From Lunularia cruciata (taxonomy: Eukaryota > Streptophyta > Marchantiopsida > Lunulariales > Lunulariaceae): a stretch of DNA of 64,000 nt. Numbering within the stretch: position 1 is the first letter of the stretch; the number at the start of each line of letters is the position of its first letter. The DNA lies in contig OX419761.1 of the NCBI GenBank assembly GCA_948567375.1, forward strand, positions 33,332,243-33,396,242, in the 5' to 3' direction. A model generated the notes under the pieces. It did no database searches, had not been told where the DNA came from, and saw nothing but the letters and a program-made list of their open reading frames with translations. Positions 1 to 11,300 of this stretch are shown in pieces. Made by a program: the position numbers and the translations under genes.

Positions 1-5
1 AATAT

Positions 6-480
6 TTGAGACTTGATTATGGGATCTTTTTCAAGAAGAGCTACTTTATATCAAGAATCCAATGGTTGTGGTTACAAAAAGCCACCCTCAAGGATCTCTT
101 GGGCATCCAAATCTTCTATAATAATAGACAAGGTCTTTATGAAGTCATGGATCCTTCTACTAAATGGCAAAAGTATAGCACCTACCACAAGGCCGGTCAT
201 GGAAATTGGACATGCAAAGAGAACCAAAAAGTGGACAATTGGTGCCAAAGGTCAGTGATGTTGCATCTAGCCCATTAGCTTGTTGGGTACAATCCTTGAT
301 AGATGTTAAGGGAGATGGCAATTGTGGTTTTTGGGTGGTGGCTTTGGCCCTCACAAATGATGAGGGCCAAAGCCACCACCCAAATGATGAAGCTGAATGG
401 ACTTAAATTTGATGATGGATAGAAGCCACCTCCCAACAAGACCAAGTCATTTTCCAATCCTTGTTTGGACTAGATGATCT
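6..480 (+). pseudogene. OTU-domain (transposon-associated) protein relic
   Basis: A broken coding remnant. Around 288-350 the frame reads IDVKGDGNCGF, which matches the Cys-box start of plant OTU-type cysteine proteases, best known from MULE transposons and their FAR1-like relatives (D-G-N-C-G-F, with the Cys as nucleophile). The preceding segment (6-278, another frame) looks like the basic region that usually precedes the OTU domain. Downstream the frame runs into a palindrome and then stops; further degenerate sequence can be followed to about 480. No start, no terminal inverted repeat and no transposase can be seen, because the window begins inside it. OTU assignment rests on one motif, so the family call is moderate and the pseudogene call is firmer. 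Confidence 0.5.
330..384. repeat. Perfect 24-bp inverted repeat with 7-nt loop
   Basis: Left arm 330-353 and right arm 361-384 are exact reverse complements (TTTGGGTGGTGGCTTTGGCC... against its mirror), separated by CAAATGA at 354-360. It lies directly behind the OTU-like Cys box, so both strands encode the same short peptide run WVVALAL. It looks like a local templated inversion that copied the coding strand back onto itself. Confidence 0.9.
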
Positions 481-2475
481 AGGAGGTATCCATAAATCAT
501 ATGTTGACTTTCTCACACCAAAGGGTTGGTATGTAGGGAAAAATGGTTTTCTACTCCAAAAATGACAATAAGTCTTGCACAAATGCTCTAGAGACTGGTT
601 GTTGTTATGAGTGAGAATGCTATGGGCTGTTTGACATTCCTTTCATATACTTCTCTACTAGATACCAAAGTTGATCCATTGTGTTTAATTCATCAATTGA
701 ACTTGCTGCATTGGTAGTTGGAAAAGTTGACCAGTGGTGCTATCTCTCCCATAGAGCCACAATGGCTGGCTAGGAAGCAAAGAAATCTGGCTGGGATTGC
801 ATGGCTTCTGTGACTCCAAGCTCAATTTTATGCCTATCACTATTTTGGAAACCAATATTGTATTTTGAAGATGTGTGTGGGTGCTTTACAAGTGAAGTAT
901 TCAACTCTAATGGTGAAAATTTACCCACTTACTTGAATTAAACTCTTTATGCTTAAGTAATACACCTTTATATTTTAAGGTGCTACTTGCTATTCACTTT
1001 ACTTAGAGTTCACATCATGCATTGACATTTTTCATGTGTATTCTCTCCACTTCAAAGGTTATCAAATAACAATAACTTGGTGGTTGCAACTGCAACTAAG
1101 AGAGCATTGTAGGAACTGAATGATCAGTTGCAAGTGGATGAAGATAGATTGTTGATTTCTCATGTGATCACATGATTTGTCTTTGTAAAATTTGAGTTTC
1201 TTTTGGTCATTCAAAAATGTCTTATTATCTAAAGTGTCACAATATTTGTAGTGCCAAAGCTAGGTTGCATGGACACTAGAGTGGTAGTGTTGTTAGTCAT
1301 AGGTATTTTAATACTTACTCATGGCTACTTGTTAGTGGTCCAATTTTATGTTAGGGCTACTGATCACATGGTGGGACTCACCATCACTTGGAAGTGCAAC
1401 ACTAGAGAGCTCACTTCTCTAATGTTTTGCCTTCAAGTTCTTGGCTTGATTTGAGTGTGATTTGAGTGGTTGACAATTAACCAACTATGGAAGAGGTGCG
1501 TCAAGTTGGTGGAGGTTGCCCAAATTGCCCTACCTAGTGCTTAAGTTGGCCAGATTTAGAGAGGGTTTGAATTGGCAAGAAGAAAGCCACAGTTTTTTAG
1601 AGGCTTCAAGGCACAAGGCTATGAGAGGCTATGAAGGCCAGCTAATTTAGAGGAGTTTTTTTGGTCATTATTTGGCAAAATCTGCACACTCTTCTAGATT
1701 CTTGCATAACAAGATTTAAACCCCATATCTTTGGTTCCTAGATTGGTGCCCTCGCCAACTGGTCTACCTTCACTTGTTATCCTAGTAACTATTCTATTAA
1801 TATCTATACATATGTAACTTTGGCTAGGAAAGGTACTTTGATCCCATTCTTGGTGATCTTGGAAGCTTATGAAGTAGGTAAGCACTCCTATTATGTCACA
1901 TGCTAAATGGTCGTAGAGTCAATCTGGTGTGATTTATGAGATGGACGGTTTTGTTCAGACTTCTTGTGATTGAATGTCCTCCATTCTCTACTTCTTGTTT
2001 ATGCACCATGTTTTGTGAGGTGCCTTGAATTTAGAGCGTTGGTACTCGAGTGTGCTCTTGATAGTGAGGCTAGATTGATGACCAGTCAGACTACTTGTAG
2101 TTCTCTCCGGTAAGGTAGGAAGTGATGACTTGCATACTGTGAGAGTACGTGTTGTGATGATAGGTTACAAGTCACCCTTTCTCCTAGTGTAGTTGTCATA
2201 GTTAGAGCTACATTAGTGGTTGGTATTTATTGGGTGTTTGCACTTGGTAGTGATCCTTGGTGGGGTACTTGTGGTGGTTATGATTGTGGTTTGAGTTACA
2301 TTGTCACAATGGAGTTCTTTGGGGATTCTAAAGGAGATAGCTCTATAGTACACATTGGGTTTACCTAGAGTGTCATTCAATATCAACCTATATCTTAGGC
2401 CTAGTGAGGGAGGATATTGACTTTGATTTGGGAGTTTGATATAGGAGTTGATTTAGTTGAGAGTGTACTTGGTGT
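481..2475. other. Interval without a supportable gene
   Basis: Decayed sequence with no open frame above about 67 codons that looks coding. A stretch near 2070-2180 resembles one near 17270-17340 (both contain variants of GTGATGACC and of a GTTATGATGATAGGT motif), so part of it is probably an old gypsy leader or gag-proximal region that recurs on the other side of copy 1. Confidence 0.4.
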
Positions 2476-3560
2476 GTCTGCACTATTGTTGTGTTGTGGG
2501 ACATGGATAAGATTTATGGGGCCTCCAAAGACCCCAAGTGTTACTTTGGTACAATGGATACCATTGAGTTAGATGACTTCATCCACGAGTTTGATAGTTG
2601 GTGTGATTTGCAATAGATGCATAACCCAAATTTTTTCACACCCTTTGTGACATGGAAGGGGTTATTTCAACACTTGGAGGATACATCAATGGATGACTAT
2701 CATGAGTTTAGGACAGATCACTTGGAGGAGATCAAGCTATGGAGAAAATATTGGTCTCTAAACTACATCTCTATCACTTGAGGCTTGGTTGCTAGGGATA
2801 GATCTACAATACTTATGAGTTCTAGCTTTAGTAGCATTGGTGGATCTAGTGGAAGGGCACTAATTGGAGATGGTTCTACTAGGAGTGAGGATACCACTAT
2901 AGGAGGTGGTCCAATATTGGGGTTTAACACCATGGTGGAATTCTTCCAATGCTTGAGGCAGGATTACCAAGGAATGATGATTGACAAGCTAAGAAGGTTG
3001 TAGGAGTTTCAACAAAAGGCTAAAGAGAGCTTATGTAGGGCATATACTTGCATGAGATGGCTGATCAGTTTCACTCAAGGAGTTACTGAGGCCCAAGCAG
3101 TCCAGTTTTGGTATAGGATCCTGAACAAGGAGTTGCGACATACATACATGATGTTATGTTGTTATAGGGTACTTTACCTACTATGGTACCCACATTTTTT
3201 GGTTTGGGATGGTTGTCATAAAGTTTTTAAGAAGAAGAACGTTAGTAAAGCCAAAGGAGGGCTAAACGTGATGGAAAATGTGAAGAAGGATGTGTTTGGG
3301 CCAAACCCAAAGTCAACCTCGGGTCAAGTCTGAAGGACTCGAGATGAACAAGAGAGGAAGATGAAGAAGGGGACTTTGTATCAAGTACCATAGCCTGATC
3401 TGAAGAACCTATAACAAACTTCTTTTGGGGTTTGGCAATCAAGAAAGTACGCAAGAAGAAAGTGACAACCTCAAGATCAAGAAGTTCTTGATAGTGACAA
3501 GAAACAACCTCAAAGAATTGGTGACTAGAGTAGAGAAGCAATTGAAGAATGACCAATCAG
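2476..3560 (+). pseudogene. Ty3/gypsy gag relic
   Basis: Plus-strand sequence with several stops. Translated pieces read like the gag capsid region of plant gypsy elements: a run with IELDDFIHEFDSWCDLQ near 2565-2610, then FVTWKGLFQHLED and MDDYHEFR near 2650-2710, and a later block around 3001-3160 with QAVQFWYRILNKELR. The order (short acidic region, FxxWKGxFQHLE, then a basic tail) fits a retrotransposon gag. It is older than copy 1, which begins at 3904. No LTR of its own could be delimited. Confidence 0.4.
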
Positions 3561-3603
3561 CAAAGGACTATTAAATTGAGATTTCTACAAGGAAGCACAT
3601 GCA

Positions 3604-3903
3604 ATGTCTAGATGCTACCTTGTCCTTATTCAGAGTAGACCCAAAGTAATGCAAATTGCAAATCTGCAAGAAGACGAGTGGGTTAGGATCTTGGGGACAA
3701 TCTTTCACAAGAAGAGAGTGAGGAAACACACAATGGCCCCAAAATTAAGTAAGCAGAGTGTAGTGAGAGGACTTTCAATGCATAGATTAGATGAAGTGGT
3801 AAGGATTGATGTCTTACCAAGACTTTGTATCATGTTCTTGGCCTGGAATTAGAACTTCAGTTTTCCAAGTTTCATGGAAAAAATCACAATGAGTGATTGC
3901 AAG
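3604..3903 (+). pseudogene. Fragment related to the giant-LTR reading frame
   Basis: The translated stretch ending near 3849 contains MHRLDEVVRIDVLPRL followed by FLAWN, a stop, and then NFSFPSFMEKI. This parallels the N-terminal part of the frame encoded inside the giant LTRs (IRRLDVIARIKVLSQL, FLAWN, WNVSFLGFMTEI in the 11994-15785 copy). It is on the plus strand, follows a gag-like relic rather than sitting in a recognisable LTR, and is cut exactly by the 5' LTR of copy 1 at 3904. The resemblance is seen by eye over about 45 residues. Confidence 0.5.
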
Positions 3904-4310
3904 TGTAACAATATTGAGTTTAGCAATGAAGTTAGTCAGGCTTACGAAGTAGAGAATAAGACAAAATAGCCTAGAATATTCTAGAAGCATCTAAGAAGCT
4001 TCTTGGGAAGCTTCCTAACTAATTAACTTGCACCCTAAGCAGGTAGCTTCTAGAAGCTTCTAACTAGCTTAGCTTGCACGCCAAGTAGGCGGCTTCTAGA
4101 AGGAAGCTTCTTGAGAAGCTTCTTGGTTAACTTGGCTTGCACTCCAAGAAAGTGGCTCAAGGAAGCTTCTTGAGAAGCTTCAAGGGTCTTGTATGCTACC
4201 TATAAATACCAAATTGAAGCTCATGCTAGGCATTCGTAGTTTTCCCTCATTCAAGTGTCCCAATGTGAATTCCATTCTCCTATTTCTCTCCTCGGTTTTG
4301 GTCTTTAACA
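3904..4310 (+). repeat. 5' LTR of copy 1
   Basis: Begins TGTAACAATATTGAG and ends TCTTTAACA, followed at once by a PBS-like TTGGTATTAGAGCA (one change from the initiator tRNA-Met primer site in copy 2). It is about 16 bp shorter than the other LTRs because one AAGGAAGCTTC unit is missing. It keeps the TATA box (CTATAAATACC near 4199-4209) and most of the GAAnnTTC arrays upstream of it. Confidence 0.9.
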
Positions 4311-4580
4311 TTGGTATTAGAGCATGATTGGGATGGATGGAATTTATGGACCACCAAATCCACTTCTTCCAAACCATTGGGACTTTCATGTCCAGATATT
4401 ACCAAAGCATCATTTCACACAATTCATCACCTCGCGCTTTGGGTAAGATTTTCTACATATGATCACCGTGTCAGAAGAACCCTTGATACTTCCAATGTAA
4501 CTTACAGAGAATGGTGGACGTGTTGTATCTATGTGTTAATCAATTAGATAAATTGAGGGTAGTGGAATAGAGTAGTAGCG

Positions 4581-5010
4581 ATGCCGGAAATACCGGATGT
4601 TATCCTTACAATGCAACAACAAATCGAGCATCTTACTCGATCGTTGGATGAACGAGACCAACAACAACAAGAATAGATAGATAGAGTGCCAGTTCAAGAT
4701 GGAGAAGATTGCATTTGATTTTTGAAACCCAAGGTGTTTGAAGGCAAGAATCTTCCAAGCACAGTGGAGAATTTTGTGTTTGACTGCAAAGGTTACTTTG
4801 AAGCCACCAATCTTCAAGACAAGCGGAAACAAATTCTCTTGGCTTCTAGCCAATTAGATGGCATGGCAAAACTTTGGTGGCAATTCCGAGTAAAAAGAGC
4901 TGAACAACAAATTGTTGCACCAATTTTGACATGGGCAAAATTCAAAGATGCAATACTCGGTCAATTTCAAACTATAAATGCTACCCAAGCCGCACGAGAT
5001 AAATTGGCAG
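4581..5010 (+). pseudogene. gag of copy 1, 5' part
   Basis: Starts at the ATG equivalent to that of copy 2 and can be followed in frame through the capsid region (KVFEGKNLPS, NFVFDCKGYFEATN, LASSQLDGMAKLWW). In-frame stops at 4674-4676 (CAG to TAG) and 4716-4718 (CGA to TGA) are both C-to-T changes relative to copy 2. The frame is then interrupted at 5010 by the insertion at 5011-7850 and continues after it. Confidence 0.85.
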
Positions 5011-7850
5011 TGTTGCAGGGATCGTATGGTCTTGAGATTGCACTGGGCAGCTGGCTGCCTACGCTTAGGCTTTTGGATTGTTTTGTCCTTCTCGTACCAT
5101 CTATTATTAGTCCCGGCTCATTATTCTTGACCTCTTGTTTGGTCTATTATCCTTGGCTTTAGTATGTTTTGGGTTTGGTGGGTTTTGCAGTTCTGGTCCA
5201 GACTGATATTCCAGAGAGAATGATCTGGTGGGGTTTTGTGGAGTTATCCACAAGTTATGCGACCGGACTCAATCCCGTGCAATTAGTTAAATGTGCTGAC
5301 CCATCTACATAAGCTGGACTGAGTGTAAAAAAAAGTTAAAAAAAAAAACATTATTATTATTTTTCTCTACTGCTGTTTGCACATCAAGTACACACTCTCA
5401 ATCACTAAAATCTCATTTCCATTTCAATTCCAAGTTTTGCAGTTTATAATCCTTTGAGCCATGACACACGGCTTCTAACCAAATAGTGACCAAACCGAGG
5501 CACACTGACCAGCCAAGCACATGAAGAAAGAAAACGAATTGAGCAGGTCCTATATCCTATTCCTTACAACTCGTCATCTCCTTGTTCTGCAACATCTCCA
5601 AATTGTTGTTCTTTCCAAGTCTCCACTGTCCAATAGGTCCTTCCTTGGGATTCTCCTTCTCTTTGATATTCCGGTATGTTAGATCTTCCCGAACGTTCTG
5701 CACTGCTCTTGCCATAGGATTCTACGCTTGGTAAAAGCTCCTGACAAATCCCGTATCAAGTTTCTATATCTAGTCCCCATATTATCCTGAGCCAAACATG
5801 ACTTCTCTCTTCTTTTGTTCCTGCACACCTTTCCTTTGGATGAACCTTCAACTAGTAACAGATTCTCCGTCCAACCAACCTTTTGAGATTTTTCTATTCC
5901 TACCAAGCCCTTAGGGACACCTCTGTCCTGCTAACCTTTCTGCTGATTTTTGTCCTTCCGAATACCTTCCCTGTTTTTCCCTTGCAATTTCTTCTCTTCT
6001 TCTCCTTTTGAGACTAATTGTCCTCTTCAAAGATCCTTCTCTTGGTCTATGTTTTTGATCCTGGCTAAACCCTCTCCATGCTTCACAGTCCTTTGTATTG
6101 CCAATAGGAAGTTCTTCTCTTGAGCTTCTCACTCAACGGCTGCTCTGTCAGTTTGTCAGCCAGATTCCCTTCCCTTGAACCCTGATCCTTCCTTTGTCAT
6201 TGACCCTTACTGCCTTTTGCCAAATTCAAACCATTCTGCGTTCTTGTTTCTCTGAGGAAAATCAACACCGTTCTCTAAAATCCCACACTGTTCTATCAAT
6301 CGTCAGCCAACTTATCTTCACGTGCATCCTACTTCTCCCTTCAAAATTCAAACTTACTGCTTCTTTGAGAACTCAAAATCTATTCTCTTCTGCCTCCTGC
6401 CAACCTCAAATCTTACTGCCTTCTCTGAAAGCCCCTTTGATCACTCCTATCTCTCCTTCATCTCCTTCCTTTCATTTCCCTATCCTTCTTTTGATTTCTG
6501 GTCCTGTCTTTCTTTTCTGCCAATTACCTCCTTTCGATTCTCAAAACAAAATCCTGTTCTCTCTTCCTGCAATTTTTTAGAAAACCCTTGCCTTCTCTCG
6601 ATTCTTTGCCTTTTCTTGCCTCCACAATCTTTCACTTCTTTCTGTATTTTCTGTAATTCTCCTCTTTTTTTTTGACTCCACGATACTTCACTCCTTCCTG
6701 TCTCCATGATCCTTCACTCCCTACTCTCTAAACCTTTTTGTTTATCCCCTTGTCATTCCAATTCCGTTTTCCTTTCTATCCTTCTTCTCTCGTCTATCCT
6801 TACTGCTCTCTGCCAAAATCCCAAAAACCTCCTCTCATTCTTCCTTTTCTTTGTCCACCTCCTATCCTCTGCAAACTCAAAACCCTCATTCTCCAATCAG
6901 ATAAAACAAATCTCTGCCATTCTTGCTTCACTCTGTCCCTAAAGAGCCTTCCTAATTACTCCTTCACGATCATTTCAATTCCTTTCGTTTCACTTCCTTC
7001 CTGCCCACCTTCTGTCCTCTGCAAACTCGAAACCCTCATTCTCCAATCAAATAAAACAAACCTCTGCCATTCTTCCTTCACTCTGTCCCTAAAGAGCCTT
7101 CCTGATTACTCCTTCACGATTGTTTCAATTCCTTTCATTTCACTTCCTTCCTGCCCACCTTCTGTCCTTTGCCAAGACTCAAAACCCTCTCACCTTTACC
7201 ATTCAATCCCCTTCCTTACTGTCCTTCTTCCCCCCGTCGATCCTTACTGCTCTCTGCCAAAATCCCGAAAATCTCTTCTCATTCTTCCTTCACTCTCCCT
7301 AACAAGCCTTCCTGACTACTCCTTCACGATCATTCCAAGTCCTTTTCCTTACTGTCCTTCTTCTCCCGTTGATCCTTATTGCTCTTTGCCAAAATCCCAA
7401 AAATCTCTTCTCATTCTTCCTTCACTCCCCCTAATGAGCCTTCCTGACTACTCCTTCACGATCATTCCAAGTCCTTTTCCTTACTGTCCTTCTTCTCTCG
7501 TCAATCCTTACTGCTCTCTGCCAAAAAAATCCAAATATCTCTTCTCATCCTTCCTTCACTTTTCTGAAAACCCTCTATCTTCCCTTCTCAAGAATTCCCC
7601 TGGCACTTTCCCAAAACTCTACTGTCTTCTCTCAAAATCTTCTGCCACTTTCTCTCTTGAAACTCCTTTGACATTTTCTGAAACCCGTCAGCCCGTCTCA
7701 CTTTCAATAATTCTCTTGCGGCAAGGTAGCAAAACCCACACCCAAGACATATTATCCTAAATCCATGTTCCTTACAACAACTAAAAGAGAGAAGAAAATT
7801 TATCACACCAAAGCCTCAAGGGTACACGTGGGCTATTTTCCCCGACGACA
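5011..7850. mobile_element. LTR-like 2,840-bp insertion in gag of copy 1 (probable solo LTR)
   Basis: Comparison with the uninterrupted gag of copy 2 gives exact borders. The block begins TGTTGCAGGGATCG and ends CCCCGACGACA, so it has TG..CA ends in either direction, and is flanked by GCAG (5007-5010) and GCGG (7851-7854), a 4-bp duplication with one change. Read on the minus strand it begins TGTCGTCGGGGAAA. It contains no gag or pol motif, is strongly pyrimidine-rich on the plus strand from about 5560 on, and has internal tandem repeats. A solo LTR from another large-LTR retrotransposon is the simplest reading; a non-autonomous element is possible. Confidence 0.65.
6780..7560. repeat. Diverged tandem repeats, pyrimidine-rich
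   Basis: Two kinds of unit. A unit of roughly 150 bp (CTCTGCAAACTC, then CTCCAATCA, then CTTCACTCTGTCCC) occurs at about 6867 and 7017. A unit of about 131 bp (ATCCTTACTGCTCTCTGCC, then CTTCTCATTCTTCC, then CCTTCACGATCATTCC) occurs at about 7240, 7371 and 7503, with a more diverged one near 6795. The long frame running through 6738-7760 is a by-product of the C/T-rich composition and is not treated as a gene. Confidence 0.75.
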
Positions 7851-8342
7851 GCGGAGTTGAGGCAGATTGGCTTAGTGAGAAGCTTCATCACACAATTTCA
7901 GAACATCATCTTGCAAATTCTAGATATCCAAGAAGGTGAAGTTCTAGATCGATTTGTGCGAGGATTGAAGTCACAAACCAAATTGGAGGTGACCATGCGG
8001 GAGCCACAAAACATAGAAGAAGCCATGCAATTGGCTGAGCATTTTGATTCCTTGGTTGCAACCACTTGGTCTCGACCTCGACCTACACAAAGCCTACCAA
8101 TACACTACGCACGAGTGGAAGAACTGGTACCAATGGAGATTGATGCTATCCAACAAAGACCACTTGGCATAGTAGATAGAGAAAGATTATGACAAAATGG
8201 AGCTTGCTTTTATTGTTACCAAGTTGGATATCGCATTGCTAAATGTCCACTTAGGAATGGGCGACCTCGACAAGTTGCCTAGATGGAGTTTGTGGAATAG
8301 AATGATCAAGGAAATGAAGAATCCCAATAGGAGATTTCGAGC
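7851..8342 (+). pseudogene. gag of copy 1, 3' part with mutated zinc knuckle
   Basis: Resumes with AGTTGAGGCAGATTGG exactly where gag was split. It covers the end of the capsid domain and the nucleocapsid. A CGA-to-TGA stop lies at 8190-8192, immediately before the zinc knuckle. The knuckle itself reads CFYCYQVGYRIAKC where copy 2 has CFYCRQLGHRIAKC, so the zinc-binding His has become Tyr. The gag stop TAG (in CCCAATAGG at 8323-8331) and the hairpin seen in copy 2 (arms 8322-8331 and 8345-8354) are kept, but the slippery site is changed (CAAGGAAATG instead of CCGGGAAACG). Confidence 0.85.
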
Positions 8343-11300
8343 CGCCTATTGGGAACTTGATTAGTTCCAATGGGATTGAAGGCTCAACCTATGCAAGTTT
8401 GCTTCACTTGCAAGGTACGATATCTAATCGGGGTTGTAGGTTTTTGGTTCATTTTGGAAGTTCAAAGAATTCCATGTCTATGCAAGTAGCAAAGGGATTG
8501 GGTATTCCTATCAAGCCATTGATTGGAAGTAGTTTGATGATGGCGGATGGTAGAAAGGGTTATGCATTTTGCACCTCACATCTTGTTACCTTCAAGATTG
8601 GGAAGGAGTATTTGGAGTGTATGAGGTTTGTAGTGGCACCTCTACACTATGATATCATTTTGGGTCTACCTTGGCTTGAATGTCATAAGGTTCAATTTGA
8701 TTGGACCTGACGACAAATTCAAGTACAACACCAAGGTAGAAATTTCCGATTAGGTTGTCTGGCACCTCTGAGTAAGACACCTAAGAATAGTCCGTCCCAA
8801 GATGGGAAGTTTGTCGAGAAGGTAGCCATAGAGCAAATCTAGAAACGAGATGAGTCCCAAGATGGGAAGTTTGCCAAGAAGGCAACCATGGAGCAAGCTT
8901 GGAAGAGAGATGAGTCCATGGAAGGGAAGTTTGTTAATGAAGCGGCCATAGAGCAAGCTTTGGAGGAAGATAAGTTTGTATTTGCGGTGTGGATCAAGCC
9001 GATTGCACAAGAACAATCTGAGGAGGGCCAAGAGCCTCATCAACCAATGGTGGATTGGATAGTTCAAGAGTTTGCAAATGTGTTTTTGGATGATCTGCCA
9101 AAGGGATTACCCTCCGATCAAGGTATGCCCTTCAAGATCAAGTTATTGTTGGGGAGTACTCGAGTGAGTAGACCAATCTATCGGCTCTCACCAAAGGAGT
9201 TGGAAGAGTTGCAAACAACACTTACAGAGTTGTTGGAGAAGGATTTCATACAACATAGTACCTCTCCTTGGGGAGCACCGGTACTATATGTTCCAAAGAA
9301 GGATGGAAGATTTCGTTTTTGTATTGATTATCGTGGACTCAATAAGCAAACCGTGAAGAATGCATATCTCTTGCCTCGGATCGATGACCTGCTTGATCAA
9401 CTAAGTAGAGCACGCTACTTTTCCAAGCTGGATATTGGTAGTGGCTATTGGCAAATTCCTATTGAAGGAAAAGATGTGCAAAAGACTGCCTTTTGTACAA
9501 GGTATGGACATTTTGAGTGGAGAGTTCTACCTTTTGGACTCACTAATGCTCCAACAATCTTCATGGATTAGATGCATCGGGTGTTGGAGGGACTATTGGA
9601 TTGCTCTGTGGTGGTGTTCTTAGATGATATCTTAATCTATAGCAAGATAGAGGCAAAACACGTGAATCATGTGCGAGAAGTCCTAAGACGATTACGACAG
9701 TGGAAATTTTACTACAAGAAGTCAAAGTGTGCTTTTTGGCAGAAGTAGGTTACCTTCTTGGGTCATAAGATCTCATGAGGGGATCAAGATGGAAGAAGAG
9801 AAGATCAAGGCCATTACAAGTTGGCCTACCCCAAAGATGCTACAAAAGAACGAGCATTCAATGGATTGGCCAGTTTTTACCAATGGTTCATCCATTATTA
9901 TTCTCACATGGCTGCACCATTGATTGACCTCTTGGGAAAGAACTCGAGCTTCCAGTGGACCACCAAGCATGAAGAAGCATTCTAGAAGTTAAAGCATATG
10001 GTGTCTTCAAGACCCATTCTTCAACCATATGATCCTCAACTACCTTGTGTGGTTGATTTTGATGCTTCTAACTTTGCAATTGGAGCCGTGTTGCAACAAG
10101 AATTTCCAAATGGACTACATCCTATTGCCTTTGTGTCTCGCCAACTAAATACAGCTGAAAGAAATTACTCTGCTCAAGATCGGGAACAACTTGCAATGGT
10201 ATATGCCACCAAGGTATGGAGGCATTATCTCTTGGGGAAAAAAAGTGATCATGCAAATTGATCACATGCCATTGTTGCAGACCTTACACTAGGAGCACAT
10301 GAAGAGTCGGCATCATCGATGGGAAGAGCAACTCCAATTGTTTGACATCAAACTTGAGTACAAACCAGGTCGGTTTCATGTCATCCTCAATGCTCTATCA
10401 CGACAACCTAATTTGAAGGATCTTCCTCTCATCACGGTGGCAATTACAATGGTGTCCATTGACCCTAAGGTCCATAATGAGTTTCAATCAGCTCTACAAC
10501 AAGATCCCTTCTTCCAAATGGTACACGGTTGTCTGACAGCATGTGACAAGGAGTACAACACTTTCTCTTTCAAGGAAGGCCTTTTATTCCATGCAGACCA
10601 GATCTATGTTCTAGCTAGAGGTGATCTTTGACTTGTGCGTCTTCAAGAAGCCCATGATTTACCAATAGTTGGTCACATAGGAGTGGACAAGACCTTAGGG
10701 ACCCTCCAACGCCAATGGTGGTGGCCCAACATGACACGAGATGTTCAAGACTTTGTCTGATCATGTGAGAGTTGCCAACGGAACAAGGCCAGCAGCCAGA
10801 AGCCGAGTGGGCTCCTTCAACCACTTGCCATTCCATCCGCTTGTTGGGAGCATGTGAGCTTGGATCTCATCATATCCTTGCCAAAGACAAAACAAGGACA
10901 CACCGCAATCGTTGTGTTTGTGGATAAGCTTAGTAAGAAAATCCTCTTGGCACCAACCTGTGATATTGTGGATGCTCCAACCTAGTGCAAATCTACTTCG
11001 ACAATGTCTTCAAGCATCATGGGATGCCATGTGTACTCATCTCCGACCGTGATCCTTGATTTATCGGGAAGTTTTGGCAAGCACTCTTCCAGATACTCGG
11101 CACCAAGCTTGCTTTGTCTACGGCCTATCATCCTCAAAGTGATAGACAAACCAAACGTGCAAACTGTACATTGGAGGATATGTTGCGGGCCTTTGTCAAT
11201 GTCCACCATACCAACTGGGATGAATGTCTTGCAGTTGTAGAATTTGCCTACAACAATTCCAAACAGGCAAGCACCGGATTTTCTCCCTTCTTTCTCAATT

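Noticed and set aside
6780-7560. Regularly spaced repeats considered as a CRISPR array
   Set aside because: Units are 131-150 bp, diverged along their whole length and without unique spacers, in a plant nuclear context.
6738-7760. 340-codon open frame rich in Ser, Pro, Leu and Phe
   Set aside because: It runs through C/T-rich tandem repeats; the composition removes stop codons in several frames and the residues follow the repeat units, so it is not a gene.
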